From: Rossellomorea marisflavi
Lineage (GTDB): Bacteria; Bacillota; Bacilli; Bacillales; Bacillaceae_B
Assembly (NCBI GenBank): GCA_003667865.1
Contig: CP033051.1
Coordinates: 2,129,501 to 2,193,500, forward strand
Direction of reading: 5' to 3'
Length of the DNA stretch: 64,000 bases
The notes under the pieces are model-generated. The model ran no database searches and was not told where the DNA came from. It was given only the letters and a program-made list of their open reading frames with translations. Position numbers and translations under genes: made by a program. Below, piece by piece: positions 35,833-45,122 of this stretch (within the stretch, counting starts at the first letter, position 1; each line of letters starts with the position of its first letter).

Positions 35833-36816
35833 ATGTCTATATTAGTTTGTGGTGGTGCAGGGTATATTGGGAGTCATGCCGTTGTGGATTTACTTTCTAA
35901 AGGTGAAGAGGTCATTGTAGTTGATAACTTACAAGCAGGACATAAAAATGCAGTACTACAAGGTGCGAAACTCTATATTGGCGACCTTAGAGATACAAGC
36001 TTTTTAGATAACGTCTTTTCTGAAAATCATATCGAAGCGGTTGTACATTTTGCGGCAGACTCATTGGTTGGAGTCAGTGTAGAGGATCCATTGCAATACT
36101 ATGATAATAACGTTTATGGAACGCTATGTCTTTTAAAAATGATGAAAAAGCATCATGTTGATAAGATTGTTTTTTCTTCAACTGCTGCCACTTATGGTGA
36201 GCCTCAACATACACCAATCTTAGAAACAGACCCGACAAATCCAACAAGTCCATATGGAGAAACGAAATTAGCTATTGAGAAGATGTTAAAATGGTCTGAA
36301 AAGGCATATGGAATGAAACATGTTATCCTAAGGTATTTTAATGTAGCAGGTGCACACCCGACTGAGGATGTTGGAGAAGACCACAGTCCAGAAACACATT
36401 TAATTCCAATTATCCTTCAAGTAGCACTTGGTAAACGGGAAAAGGTTTATATATATGGAGATGATTACGAAACACATGATGGTACGTGTATTCGAGATTA
36501 TATTCATGTAACGGACTTAGTGAATGCCCACATATTAGCAATTGAGAAGTTGAGAAATGGTGGAGAAAGTGGCATCTATAATTTAGGAAACGGCAACGGT
36601 TTTTCAGTAAAAGAAGTCATTGAGGCAGTAAAAAAGGTAACTGGGAAGAACATTACCGTAGAAATCGCTCCAAGAAGACCAGGAGACCCTGCAACATTAG
36701 TTGCTTCTTCTCAAAAGGCAATAAAGGAACTCTTCTGGAAACCTCAATATTTGTCCCTTGAAGAGATCATTGAAACCGCATGGAAGTGGTATGTAAAGCA
36801 CCCAGATGGTTATTAA
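35833..36816 (+). CDS. galE: UDP-glucose 4-epimerase
   Basis: A 327-residue extended SDR enzyme interconverting UDP-galactose and UDP-glucose. NAD-binding GGAGYIGSH at residues about 7-15, catalytic Ser/Tyr in SSTAATYG and SPYGETKL (YxxxK near 147), and the conserved RYFNVAGAHP. GGAGGAG ends galK and serves as the ribosome site, so the two genes are coupled. Second gene of the gal operon. Confidence 0.95.
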   Translation: MSILVCGGAGYIGSHAVVDLLSKGEEVIVVDNLQAGHKNAVLQGAKLYIGDLRDTSFLDNVFSENHIEAVVHFAADSLVGVSVEDPLQYYDNNVYGTLCLLKMMKKHHVDKIVFSSTAATYGEPQHTPILETDPTNPTSPYGETKLAIEKMLKWSEKAYGMKHVILRYFNVAGAHPTEDVGEDHSPETHLIPIILQVALGKREKVYIYGDDYETHDGTCIRDYIHVTDLVNAHILAIEKLRNGGESGIYNLGNGNGFSVKEVIEAVKKVTGKNITVEIAPRRPGDPATLVASSQKAIKELFWKPQYLSLEEIIETAWKWYVKHPDGY

Positions 36817-36853
36817 TCTCCTATTTTATTAATTTCTGAAAGGGTGAAAAATA

Positions 36854-38395
36854 GTGATCTCAATCTATGAAGAAATTGAACGCCTTCTACAATTTGGATT
36901 AAAGAAAAATTTGATTGAGCGAGAAGATTTAATTTTTACAAGAAATACTTTATTAGACGTTTTACAAGTTTCAGAATGGCAGGACGTAACAGTAAAAGAA
37001 GAGGATCTCCATTCCCCAGATGAGATACTAGATCATATCCTGAAGTGGGTTGAAGAGAATGGAACATTAAAAGATTCTACAGTAACCTATAGAGATTTAT
37101 TAGACACAAAGATCATGGGATGTCTTACGCCAAAACCATCTGAGGTCATCCGAATATTTGAATTGCATTATAAACAAGAGGGAGCGGAAGCTGCTACTAA
37201 ATACTTATATGATCTTTCTAAGTATGTTCACTATATTCGTACAGATCGAATATCAAAAAATAAACAATGGTTTGTCGAATCAAAATACGGAAACCTAGAA
37301 ATGACCATTAATCTATCAAAGCCTGAGAAAGATCCTAAAGAGATTGCTGAAGCTAGAAAAATGAAAAAAAGCTCTTACCCAAAATGCTTATTATGTAAAG
37401 AAAATGTTGGGTACGCAGGAAGAGTGAATCATCCTGCTCGTCAAAACTTACGCACAGTTCCGGTTCGATTAGGGGAGGAAACATGGCATCTCCAATTTTC
37501 ACCCTATGTATATTATCATGAACACGCCATTTTGTTCTTAGATGAGCATGTACCAATGAAGATTTCCAAGCGTACTTTTAGAAATCTTCTTGAATTTGTT
37601 GAAAAGTTCCCACATTACTTCCTTGGTTCTAATGCTGATTTACCGATCGTAGGTGGTTCTATTTTAAGTCACGATCACTTCCAAGGGGGGAACCATGACT
37701 TTCCAATGGCAAAAGCCGAGATAGAAGAACGTTACGTGATAAACGATTATCCGAATGTGAAGGTTGGAATCGTAAATTGGCCAATGTCCGTACTGCGCCT
37801 TCAAGGTAAGGAAAGAATGGAATTGGAACATCTAGCAGACCGCATATTGCAAGTGTGGAAAAATTATTCAGATGAATGTGTAGATATTATTGCCTATACT
37901 GATGAACGATCTCATAACACGATCACACCTATTGCTCGAAAACGAGGAGAGCTATATGAATTAGACCTCGTTTTACGTAATAATCGAACAAGCGAACAGC
38001 ATCCTCATGGTATTTTTCATCCTCATGAAGACGTTCACCATATAAAAAAAGAAAACATAGGGTTAATCGAAGTGATGGGTTTGGCAGTTCTTCCAGGGAG
38101 ACTTAAAGAAGAAATTGAAGTCTTGTCAGGTGCATTATTGAAGGAAAACTTTGAACAAGAGATTGAACATCATGACATGATCTCTAAGCATTTAAATTGG
38201 TCGAAAATCATTAAAGAAAAGTATCCAACACTAAGTGAATCAAATTGTAAGGACATATTACTTGAAGAAATCGGTCAAACGTTCTCCACCATTCTTGAAC
38301 ATGCAGGTGTATTTAAACGAGATCTAGAAGGGAAAAAAGCCTTTAAGAAGTTCTTGCGTGCTATTAATGAACATGTTAAGTCTGAAGAGCAGTAG
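36854..38395 (+). CDS. galT: Galactose-1-phosphate uridylyltransferase, Firmicute type
   Basis: A 513-residue enzyme exchanging UMP between UDP-glucose and galactose-1-phosphate. It belongs to the longer class 2 GalT found in Firmicutes: N-terminal helical domain, then KCLLCKENVGYAGRVNHPARQNLR, and GGSILSHDHFQGG with the active-site His pair near residue 275. Start GTG with AAAGGGTGA upstream, 37 bases behind galE. No galM is adjacent. It ends the operon. Confidence 0.93.
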   Translation: MISIYEEIERLLQFGLKKNLIEREDLIFTRNTLLDVLQVSEWQDVTVKEEDLHSPDEILDHILKWVEENGTLKDSTVTYRDLLDTKIMGCLTPKPSEVIRIFELHYKQEGAEAATKYLYDLSKYVHYIRTDRISKNKQWFVESKYGNLEMTINLSKPEKDPKEIAEARKMKKSSYPKCLLCKENVGYAGRVNHPARQNLRTVPVRLGEETWHLQFSPYVYYHEHAILFLDEHVPMKISKRTFRNLLEFVEKFPHYFLGSNADLPIVGGSILSHDHFQGGNHDFPMAKAEIEERYVINDYPNVKVGIVNWPMSVLRLQGKERMELEHLADRILQVWKNYSDECVDIIAYTDERSHNTITPIARKRGELYELDLVLRNNRTSEQHPHGIFHPHEDVHHIKKENIGLIEVMGLAVLPGRLKEEIEVLSGALLKENFEQEIEHHDMISKHLNWSKIIKEKYPTLSESNCKDILLEEIGQTFSTILEHAGVFKRDLEGKKAFKKFLRAINEHVKSEEQ

Positions 38396-38423
38396 TGCAA
38401 ATTAATACTCTACTTTGAACCAT

Positions 38424-38454
38424 GAGAGAGCTCATTATGTGGGCTCTTTCTTAT
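38424..38454 (+). terminator. Terminator of the gal operon
   Basis: GAGAGAGCTC / GGGCTCTTTC stem (two G-U pairs), loop of about seven bases, T-rich tail. Confidence 0.75.
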
Positions 38455-38525
38455 ATCTATTGCTATTTTACATGCTTGGTGGATCTTTACAGTGTAGGGT
38501 CTCAGCCCAATAGAGAAAGAACAAT

Positions 38526-38560
38526 AAAAAATCCAAAGCAATTAGTAGCTTTGGATTTTA
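38526..38560. terminator. Terminator of the DUF3784 gene
   Basis: Perfect 11-bp stem AAATCCAAAGC / GCTTTGGATTT with an eight-base loop; A run on the left gives the U tract for the minus strand. Confidence 0.82.
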
Positions 38561-38567
38561 ATAATAT

Positions 38568-39284
38568 CTACCGTTCGGACTGCAGCTGTTTAAACCATTC
38601 AGTTGTCTTTTCAGGAGAGTTGGCGTTTAAAAATAGATGCTGATCCTCAATTTTCATATAAATATAGGGAGCTTCTTTAGTAATAAATAGTAAACTCTTT
38701 CCATATCCCTTGACTTTAAAGTATCCTTTGCTTTTTGTAGATAGTCCAAATCCATTGATTTTTAGGGTCGTTTCCGGCATTTCAGTCAAAAGTTCGAGTT
38801 TTGAGATTTCTCCTAATTTCCATTCATCACCGTAAGGTCCACTGATTTCAAATGTGTTCTCTTTTATCAGTAATTGGTGGTCGCGATAGCCAATAAATGA
38901 AAGTGCAACAATAAAACCAATCGTAACAACGGCAATAACAGAAGTCATAATATAGCTTCGCTTCCGTTTATGAGGCACCTCATATTTTGATAGATAAATA
39001 AGCCCACCCATTAAACATAGAATCATAAATCCAAATTGTACTTCAATCGTATATAAGAATGATGTAAAGGAAAGCGGCAAGAGAAGTAACATTCCGATTG
39101 CAGTTACAATAAATAAATTACCTGATTTCTGAGGATAACCGTTCTCAATTAATTGATTCTGTTCCTCTTGTGGTCGTCCGGCAAATCCAGATAGCAACCA
39201 GTAATTTTGTTTAGTTTTTATAAGCCATCCAAACAGAAGAAATAATGAAATAAGAAAAAGCTGAATTCCAATTATGATCCCCAT
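38568..39284 (-). CDS. DUF3784 membrane protein with PH-like C-terminal domain
   Basis: A 238-residue protein. The N-terminal part matches DUF3784: a first helix, WLIKTKQNYWLLSGFAGRPQEEQNQLIENGYPQKSG, and two more helices to about residue 100. A fourth helix at about 115-133 leads to an outer or cytosolic beta-rich domain (LIKENTFEISGPYGDEWKLGEISKLELL...MKIEDQHLFLNANSPEKTTEWFKQL) that looks like a bacterial PH domain. AAGGAG lies seven bases before the ATG. Function unknown. Confidence 0.78.
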   Translation of the reverse strand: MGIIIGIQLFLISLFLLFGWLIKTKQNYWLLSGFAGRPQEEQNQLIENGYPQKSGNLFIVTAIGMLLLLPLSFTSFLYTIEVQFGFMILCLMGGLIYLSKYEVPHKRKRSYIMTSVIAVVTIGFIVALSFIGYRDHQLLIKENTFEISGPYGDEWKLGEISKLELLTEMPETTLKINGFGLSTKSKGYFKVKGYGKSLLFITKEAPYIYMKIEDQHLFLNANSPEKTTEWFKQLQSER

Positions 39285-39520
39285 TGAGCCACTCCTTTAG
39301 ACTGTTTACTAGTAATACGAACGAATATCAGCTTTGGTTCAAAATTTTTAGAAATAAAATGCATAATTTTAGCCAATAGCTGACTGTACACGGTACCATT
39401 GTCACCAAATCCGAAGAGAAATTAACTTTTTGGTGACTCATCATACATATCGTTTCCCGCAGTCAGTTGTACTACCATCACAAGCCTATCCAAGTCGTCT
39501 CAAACCGACACAATAAAAAC

Positions 39521-39553
39521 AAAAAAACCAGAAACCCTATAGGATTTCTGGTT
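39521..39553 (-). terminator. Terminator of the orphan kinase gene
   Basis: AACCAGAAA / TTTCTGGTT stem overlapping the kinase stop codon, followed on the minus strand by seven U. Confidence 0.82.
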
Positions 39554-40883
39554 ACTTCGGCAATTGAACAGAAAACGTAGTCCAACCATCACTAGATTCA
39601 ATATCAATTCTCCCATTGTATTTTTCCACCATTGTGTTCACAATGGTTAATCCTTGTCCACGTAGCGTACCATCCTTATTCGATTTCGTGGAATAGCCAG
39701 CTTCAAAGATCTTGTCCATTTCCTCAGCTGGAATGGTAGAACCAGTGTTTGAAACTTCAAATACGTACTGAGTAGCTTTTTCCTCACAGGTCACATGAAT
39801 CCTGCGATTCTCAACTGGCATCTCATTCGTTGCATCTATGGCATTATCAATTAAATTTGATAACAGCTTAATCAGGTCTATCGTCTTAATACCGTTAAAG
39901 GAATCATTTGAGCTTTGAAAGTTAATATCAATCGAGTGACTTTGGGCAGCAAGTAATTTTGTTTGAAACAGTACATATAAAGCAGGGTTTTTGGCCTCAA
40001 TTGGCATAGCATAGACCATCTGAGCCTCTTTACGAAGTGAATCTGAATACTCTAGTGCTTCTTGGTTTTTTTCAAGCTTTAGCAATCCATTGATCACTTG
40101 GATATGGTTGGCATAATCATGACGCACTGAACGTACAGAATTTAGAAGTGATGTTAATTCGGAACGATACGCTTCTTCAGTGTCTCCAACCTGTTGGTCA
40201 ATTTCATGGTGGTACCATTTCTGAATGAGCCAGAAGGTCGCAAGAATAAGAAACGCAAAAGCCCCACTAAAAATAAAACTAGAAATACTTTGCTTTATTA
40301 CCGTTTCGCTTATCCGTTCAAGCATCTTTGTTTCAATATCCATAGCCAGAAATCCTATTACATTTCCTTGAGCATTCTTCATTGGAGCACCTACAGAGAT
40401 ATAATTTCCGTAGGTAGGATCTTCAATAATTCCTGTAAAATATGATTCTCCATCATACGCCTGTGCCATTTGTTCACGAGGAACAATACAAGGCATCCCA
40501 ATATCATAATAATCGTTACTATCTAGAGGGAAGCCGACTATCATCACTTTAGGCTGAGTATTTGCAACTTCAAAGGATAACGTGTAGACATGGAGTGCGC
40601 CGGTATGTTCTGTCGCTTCAAGCAGTGATTTTCTAATTTTCCAATAGTCATCGTTTCTCTCAGGGTTTTCTAAAAAACGTTGATAGCTCTCTATATCAAT
40701 GGATTGGGCGATGGAAGTCGCCATTTCAAGCGTGTTTTTCGCAATAGAGACTTCTACAGCTTTTTTAGTAGAGTAGTAAGATACCAAAATATTGATAAGG
40801 GTTAAACTGAAGAGAATGGCGATAGCTACTATAATAATGATTTTTGTTTTTTGGGTGGTTTTAATAATCCCAACTCCTATCAA
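39552..40883 (-). CDS. Orphan sensor histidine kinase (CitA/DcuS-like layout)
   Basis: A kinase of about 440 residues. Helix 1 (about 13-36), an extracellular PAS/Cache-like domain (about 40-200, with YTGIIEDPTYGNYISVGAPM), helix 2 (about 205-228), then an H-box RHDYANHIQVINGLLKLE of the Spo0B-like type seen in CitA, DcuS and AgrC kinases, and an HATPase domain (NLIDNAIDAT; GQGLTIV). No response regulator is adjacent. The 5' end is uncertain: AGGAG stands five bases before an ATT ATT pair, while the TTG at 40883 overlaps it; a rare ATT start is possible. Confidence 0.83.
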   Translation of the reverse strand: MIGVGIIKTTQKTKIIIIVAIAILFSLTLINILVSYYSTKKAVEVSIAKNTLEMATSIAQSIDIESYQRFLENPERNDDYWKIRKSLLEATEHTGALHVYTLSFEVANTQPKVMIVGFPLDSNDYYDIGMPCIVPREQMAQAYDGESYFTGIIEDPTYGNYISVGAPMKNAQGNVIGFLAMDIETKMLERISETVIKQSISSFIFSGAFAFLILATFWLIQKWYHHEIDQQVGDTEEAYRSELTSLLNSVRSVRHDYANHIQVINGLLKLEKNQEALEYSDSLRKEAQMVYAMPIEAKNPALYVLFQTKLLAAQSHSIDINFQSSNDSFNGIKTIDLIKLLSNLIDNAIDATNEMPVENRRIHVTCEEKATQYVFEVSNTGSTIPAEEMDKIFEAGYSTKSNKDGTLRGQGLTIVNTMVEKYNGRIDIESSDGWTTFSVQLPK

Positions 40884-41236
40884 AGCCGTCTACCAAAGGT
40901 ATATGGAGAAGGTTCTTCTCAAATTGTAAAACGTAAAATATAATGAACAAATTGATATACTATCTCAACAAAATGTTACAAAAAAATAAAAATTTCTACA
41001 AGTGTTTTATTTATCAGTACTTAATCAACCAGCCAACCTAATACTAATTTTACCCGATTGTGGCAATGCTGAAGATGTGCTTACAAAGGCTGTTAATATA
41101 TACAAGTGAATCTATAGTTCCATAATATCCGTTCGTCCGTTATACTAGTTTAATATGTACTTATTGTGACGAACGACATTCTTTAACGAATGTCTTATTT
41201 ATATTGAAGTCTTTTAAAAAAGAAGGAGGGCAAACA
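40884..41236. other. Intergenic stretch upstream of rlmCD
   Basis: Holds a hairpin GACATTC / GAATGTC (about 41178-41197) followed by a T-rich tail, which might attenuate rlmCD. A 35-codon open stretch (41002-41109) has no ribosome site. No other feature seen. Confidence 0.4.
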
Positions 41237-42631
41237 TTGAACACAACTAAAGGTGAAACAATGATTGCTGAAATACAGCGACTAGATGAAAAAGGGGCAG
41301 GACAAGCTAGCGTTTGGCGTGAAAATGAGCTAGGTAATCCAAAAAAATTAAAATTAACAATCCCACAAACGTTACCAGGAGAGAAGGTACAAGTATTTGT
41401 AGACCAGCCTGATCGAAAGCGTAGAAAAGCAATGCCAGAGAAAATTTTAGAAGCGAATCAAGACCGTGTGGCGCCTCCGTGTCCACATTTTATCCGTTGC
41501 GGAGGTTGTGTTTGGCAGCACTGGGATTACGAAGCACAGTTACAGCATAAGACGGATTATGTGAAGAATGCCGTTGAAGGGCAAGGGTTTGACCCAAGTC
41601 TAGTACGTGACACAATTGGGATGGACAACCCATGGCATTACCGTAATAAAATGGAATTTACGTTTTCTCCTGAAGGATCACTTGGATTACATGAACAAGG
41701 AAATTGGCGTAAAATCATTCCACTTGAAACTTGCTTAATTGCAAGTGAAGACATGGTAGAAGCAGCGATGGAAGTAGCAGATTGGGCGACTGACCATCAA
41801 TTAAAAGGGTATAACAAGGATCTTCACGAGGGGCTGCTACGTCATTTAATGGTGCGCCAATCGTTTGCAACTGGTGAAATGATGTTAGGGCTTTTTGTAA
41901 CAGAAGCTCCTTCAGGTGAACTACAGTCTGCTGTTGCTGATTTAGTGAACCGTGTTGAGTCAAAGCTTCCGAAAGTAAAAAGCTTATTATGGTTAGAAAA
42001 TCGTGATTGGGCAGACCGTACGCAATCTGAAGAAACACATGTTCTATCAGGTCGTGATTTTATCCATGAAGAAATGGACGGCTACCGTTTCCGCGTTTGG
42101 TTTGATACATTCTTCCAAACAAACCCAACACAAGCACAAAAGCTTGTTGATCTAGCAGTTGAAATGGGAAAACCGAAGAAATCAGAGAAAATGATTGATC
42201 TTTTCTGTGGCGTTGGAACATTCTCGCTACCATTCGCAGAACGCGTTGGAGCCCTAGCAGGAATTGAAATTGTCGAAAGCTCAATTGAGTCAGCGAAGCG
42301 TAATGCTGAGGATAATAACATTTCAAATACGACATTCCTAGCAAAAGATGCACGAAAAGGAATTGACGAAATTCATGAGACATTCGGTAAGCCTGAATTG
42401 TTATTATTAGACCCGCCTCGTTCTGGTGCTGGTGGAAAAGTCATGAGACGAATCGGGCGTTCAAAGCCAGAGCGCATCGTCTATGTTTCGTGTAACCCAA
42501 GTACATTTGCTGAAGACATTAAAGAACTTCAGCCATTTGGATATGAATTAAAAGTCGTTCAGCCTGTTGATTTATTCCCGCATACTGTTCATGTTGAATG
42601 TGTGGCGGAGCTTGTTTTAGTTGAAGAATAA
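41237..42631 (+). CDS. rlmCD: 23S rRNA (uracil-5-)-methyltransferase, RlmCD/RumA family
   Basis: A 464-residue SAM-dependent enzyme that makes 5-methyluridine in 23S rRNA (U747/U1939 in Bacillus by the dual-specific RlmCD). A short TRAM-like N-terminal region is followed by the [4Fe-4S] cysteines in PCPHFIRCGGCVWQH (near 80), SAM motif FCGVGTFSLP (near 325), DPPRSGAGG and the catalytic Cys in VSCNPSTFAED (near 423). The TTG at 41237 has GGAGGG about seven bases upstream; a longer in-frame start contains that site inside the gene. Monocistronic. Confidence 0.9.
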   Translation: MNTTKGETMIAEIQRLDEKGAGQASVWRENELGNPKKLKLTIPQTLPGEKVQVFVDQPDRKRRKAMPEKILEANQDRVAPPCPHFIRCGGCVWQHWDYEAQLQHKTDYVKNAVEGQGFDPSLVRDTIGMDNPWHYRNKMEFTFSPEGSLGLHEQGNWRKIIPLETCLIASEDMVEAAMEVADWATDHQLKGYNKDLHEGLLRHLMVRQSFATGEMMLGLFVTEAPSGELQSAVADLVNRVESKLPKVKSLLWLENRDWADRTQSEETHVLSGRDFIHEEMDGYRFRVWFDTFFQTNPTQAQKLVDLAVEMGKPKKSEKMIDLFCGVGTFSLPFAERVGALAGIEIVESSIESAKRNAEDNNISNTTFLAKDARKGIDEIHETFGKPELLLLDPPRSGAGGKVMRRIGRSKPERIVYVSCNPSTFAEDIKELQPFGYELKVVQPVDLFPHTVHVECVAELVLVEE

Positions 42632-42684
42632 TTACACCTTTACAGGGTATCTATCGTACTTGAATTTCTAATAAACGCACTCTG

Positions 42685-42720
42685 AAACGCTTGGTTAGTG
42701 ATGTAGAACCAAGCGTTTTT
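42685..42720 (+). terminator. Terminator of rlmCD
   Basis: Perfect stem AAACGCTTGGTT / AACCAAGCGTTT with a ten-base loop and T run. Confidence 0.88.
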
Positions 42721-42785
42721 ACTGTATTTAGGTTAGGCTGTTAAACCTAATTAGAGGAAGAATCAAAACATATTAATAGATGGTC

Positions 42786-42964
42786 CGGACATTAAGTACG
42801 CTATTTGTAAAAAAAAGACTGATTTATCAAGGTTGACGGACATTCATTCCGTTATTCGATGAAAATTTTAGGAGAAAAGCTAATTTATCGATGAATAACG
42901 GAATAAATGTCCCTATCGACCCCAATAAGACGGTTTACATAACAAATAACGGAATAAATGTCCG
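42786..42964. repeat. Four-motif inverted-repeat element, copy 2
   Basis: Direct motifs GGACATTAAGTACGCTATTT (42787) and GGACATTCATTCCGTTATTC (42838); inverted motifs AATAACGGAATAAATGTCC ending at 42912 and 42963. Distances of 51 bp on both sides and dyad centre at 42875 are identical to copies 1 and 3. Its first motif shares the AGTACGCTAT variant with copy 1. Confidence 0.85.
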
Positions 42965-43029
42965 CATAGAATACATCATTGCTTAGTCATAAAGTTTAAT
43001 CGTGCTTTTCCAGTGTATGCTTTAGAAGG

Positions 43030-43066
43030 TAGCCTTCCCTCGTTAAAGCGGGGAGGCTATTTTTTT
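43030..43066 (+). terminator. Terminator without an obvious upstream gene
   Basis: TAGCCTTCCC / GGGGAGGCTA stem (one G-U) with ten-base loop and seven T. It stands between repeat copy 2 and the sigma-factor promoter, and may insulate the latter. No gene is seen between 42721 and it. Confidence 0.7.
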
Positions 43067-43074
43067 GTCAAAAT

Positions 43075-43102
43075 TGAAACCAAAATGACTATTCATTTCG
43101 TT
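43075..43102 (+). promoter_or_regulatory. Candidate ECF-type promoter
   Basis: TGAAAC at 43075-43080 and CGTT at 43099-43102, an 18-base spacing close to the TGAAAC-N16/17-CGT pattern of ECF sigma factors. It lies upstream of the sigma-factor gene and suggests autoregulation. Confidence 0.5.
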
Positions 43103-43137
43103 ATATCTATGAAACAACTTAAAAAGGAGGAACTCCA

Positions 43138-43719
43138 TTGGAAAAGGAACGCCATTTACTTAAAAGAATTAGAAGCGGAGACCCGGAAGCATTCGGGCAG
43201 CTTGTGAGGGATCTTTTACCTTCTGCCTATAAAACCGCATTTCTTATTTTAAAATCAAAAGAGCATGCTGAGGATGCCCTTCAAAATGCACTTGAGGGAG
43301 CTTACATCAGCATTATGAAGCATAAAGATATCACCAACTTTAAGGCTTGGTTCTATAGTATCGTCTACTCACGTTCCATTGATCTTTATCGAAAAAACAG
43401 CAAACTCATATACATTGACTTTGATGAAAATAGTGAAGCCAAATCAAAACATATGGGTCAATCTGCACAGCAAATCGTCATCGAAAAAGAAAATAAGAAA
43501 GAAATGCTTGCACATATCATGAAGTTAAAAAAGGAACAGAGCCTACCACTTTTTCTCCATTTCTATGAAGAATTATCGGTAAAAGAGATTTCTCTCGTTC
43601 TCAATGAAAATAGTAATACGGTAAAAACGAGAATGAAAAGAGGCAAAGAGAAGCTAGCAGAAATCATGAAAAAAGATTCAAATCCATTTATTCAGGAGGT
43701 TAAGACAAATGGGATCTAA
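43138..43719 (+). CDS. ECF-type RNA polymerase sigma factor
   Basis: A 193-residue sigma-70-family factor. Region 2 (about 10-80) contains AFLILKSKEHAEDALQNALEGAYISI and ITNFKAWFYSIVYSRSIDLYRK; region 4 (about 125-180) contains a helix-turn-helix LSVKEISLVLNENSNTVKTRMKRGKEKL. Start TTG with GGAGG eight bases upstream. It overlaps the membrane anti-sigma gene by 11 bases. Likely directs its own operon from the ECF-like promoter just upstream; its stress signal is unknown. Confidence 0.9.
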   Translation: MEKERHLLKRIRSGDPEAFGQLVRDLLPSAYKTAFLILKSKEHAEDALQNALEGAYISIMKHKDITNFKAWFYSIVYSRSIDLYRKNSKLIYIDFDENSEAKSKHMGQSAQQIVIEKENKKEMLAHIMKLKKEQSLPLFLHFYEELSVKEISLVLNENSNTVKTRMKRGKEKLAEIMKKDSNPFIQEVKTNGI

Positions 43720-44800
43720 GAAATCAAATACAAATGAATCGTTTGAAGATATTCAAGTTCCAAAAAGCCTTGACTCGTTTATACAAGAACTTCCGAAACG
43801 ATATGCAAATGGGGAATATGATCAGGAGTTAGAATCACAAATAGATAAAGAGTGGAAATCGTTCCGAAAAAAAGTGAAAAAAGGTCCAAATCAAAAAGTG
43901 GTCGCTTTCTCTATTTCCGTTGTAGCTGCAGTACTATTATTTATTGGATCAGCCTTTGTATCACCAACAGTGCAGCAGATTGCGGCGAACATCCCATATT
44001 TAAAAATGCTGTTTGAATCAGAACCATTTATTGATGAAATTCGTGCAGCTCTTGACCGAGAAGGATATCAATATGATGGGATAGGTGTTTCTGTTAATCC
44101 GAGAGAGGTGACCGTTCAGCTTATTGGTTCCAAAGAGTACTATCAAGAGCAGAAAGAATCTGTTAAAGCGCTTATTGAGGATGTACTAAAAGCAAAAAAT
44201 TACGATGCTTATAAGGTATCTGTGATGCAACCGTATGAGCGAGAAGAGCCAACAGAAGAAGATATAGCACAATGGGAACAGTATGAGAAAATCACAGAAG
44301 CGGTAATGGCAGTACTTCAAGAATACGGCTACTCAACCATGGGGCAACAAAACGGCGTTTCAGAGGATGTAGTTGAATTTGAACTGCCAAATGATGAAAC
44401 AAAGGTAGAAGAAATTAAAAATGCTGTGCATGTACGTCTTGTTCAGGAACAATTGGGTGACTATACGATTAAGATCCATTCATATGATCCGGCAAAGAGA
44501 GAACGAGAAGGCAGATGGATGCCAGTCGTTAGAACGATTTCTGATGGTTTAACGGCAAAAACAGAATACAACGTAAAAGGAATCGGGTACTCCAATAAAT
44601 CAAAAGAAACTTTCAAGGTTCTCATTACAACAACACTTGATCAAGATGGTTCAAAGGTAGAAGAAGTAGTTGAAAACATAGAAACTACAATTGAAGAGTT
44701 TCTTGAGACAGAAGAAGTGAAGAATATGATTCTAGATGATCCCTATGAGATTGTCATCTATAGTAAGGATAAAGAGGAATTGAAGGTTATTAAGAACTAA
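43709..44800 (+). CDS. Membrane anti-sigma factor with DUF4030-like extracellular domain
   Basis: A 363-residue protein: cytosolic N-terminal region (1-70) that would hold the sigma factor, one membrane helix (VVAFSISVVAAVLLFIGSAFV, about 71-91), and a large outer region. The outer part contains repeated betaalpha units (VTVQLIGSKEYYQEQKESVKALIEDVLKAK; KITEAVMAVLQEYGY...) resembling DUF4030. Gene order and overlap with the sigma gene make the anti-sigma role likely, though the classic zinc motif (HxxxCxxC) is absent. Confidence 0.8.
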   Translation: MGSKKSNTNESFEDIQVPKSLDSFIQELPKRYANGEYDQELESQIDKEWKSFRKKVKKGPNQKVVAFSISVVAAVLLFIGSAFVSPTVQQIAANIPYLKMLFESEPFIDEIRAALDREGYQYDGIGVSVNPREVTVQLIGSKEYYQEQKESVKALIEDVLKAKNYDAYKVSVMQPYEREEPTEEDIAQWEQYEKITEAVMAVLQEYGYSTMGQQNGVSEDVVEFELPNDETKVEEIKNAVHVRLVQEQLGDYTIKIHSYDPAKREREGRWMPVVRTISDGLTAKTEYNVKGIGYSNKSKETFKVLITTTLDQDGSKVEEVVENIETTIEEFLETEEVKNMILDDPYEIVIYSKDKEELKVIKN

Positions 44801-45122
44801 AGGATACTGGAAACTGGTTATGTCTTGTGAAGGACATGATCAGTTTCTTTATTGTGAAGCCAGATAATCACAGTTATTGATAATAAAGTGTCTACCAGAA
44901 TTGGTCTTCCAAAGCAATGAGGGAAAAGTAAGAAATTGGTAGTGTTTTTAAGGAAGAGATAGTACGATAGATGTTAAGATGTTTTGTATTTTGATAAGGA
45001 AGTACAGGCATGATTTACGTTTAATACATAAGGGATATGAATGATAAAATTGTATTATTTTTCTTGAAAGATAGTTAACTGTAATTATAGTTTATTAAAC
45101 TTGTAAAAGGATGAAAACATTT
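44801..45122. other. Intergenic stretch with terminator-like hairpin
   Basis: AAACTGGTTATGTC (44811-44824) pairs with GACATGATCAGTTT (44833-44846) through 14 bp with two G-U pairs, then CTTTATT: a weak terminator for the sigma/anti-sigma operon. No gene seen in the rest. Confidence 0.55.

Noticed and set aside
41002..41109. 35-codon stretch ending in DCGNAEDVLTKAVNIYK before rlmCD
   Set aside because: Protein-like composition but no ribosome site, too short, and no recognised family.
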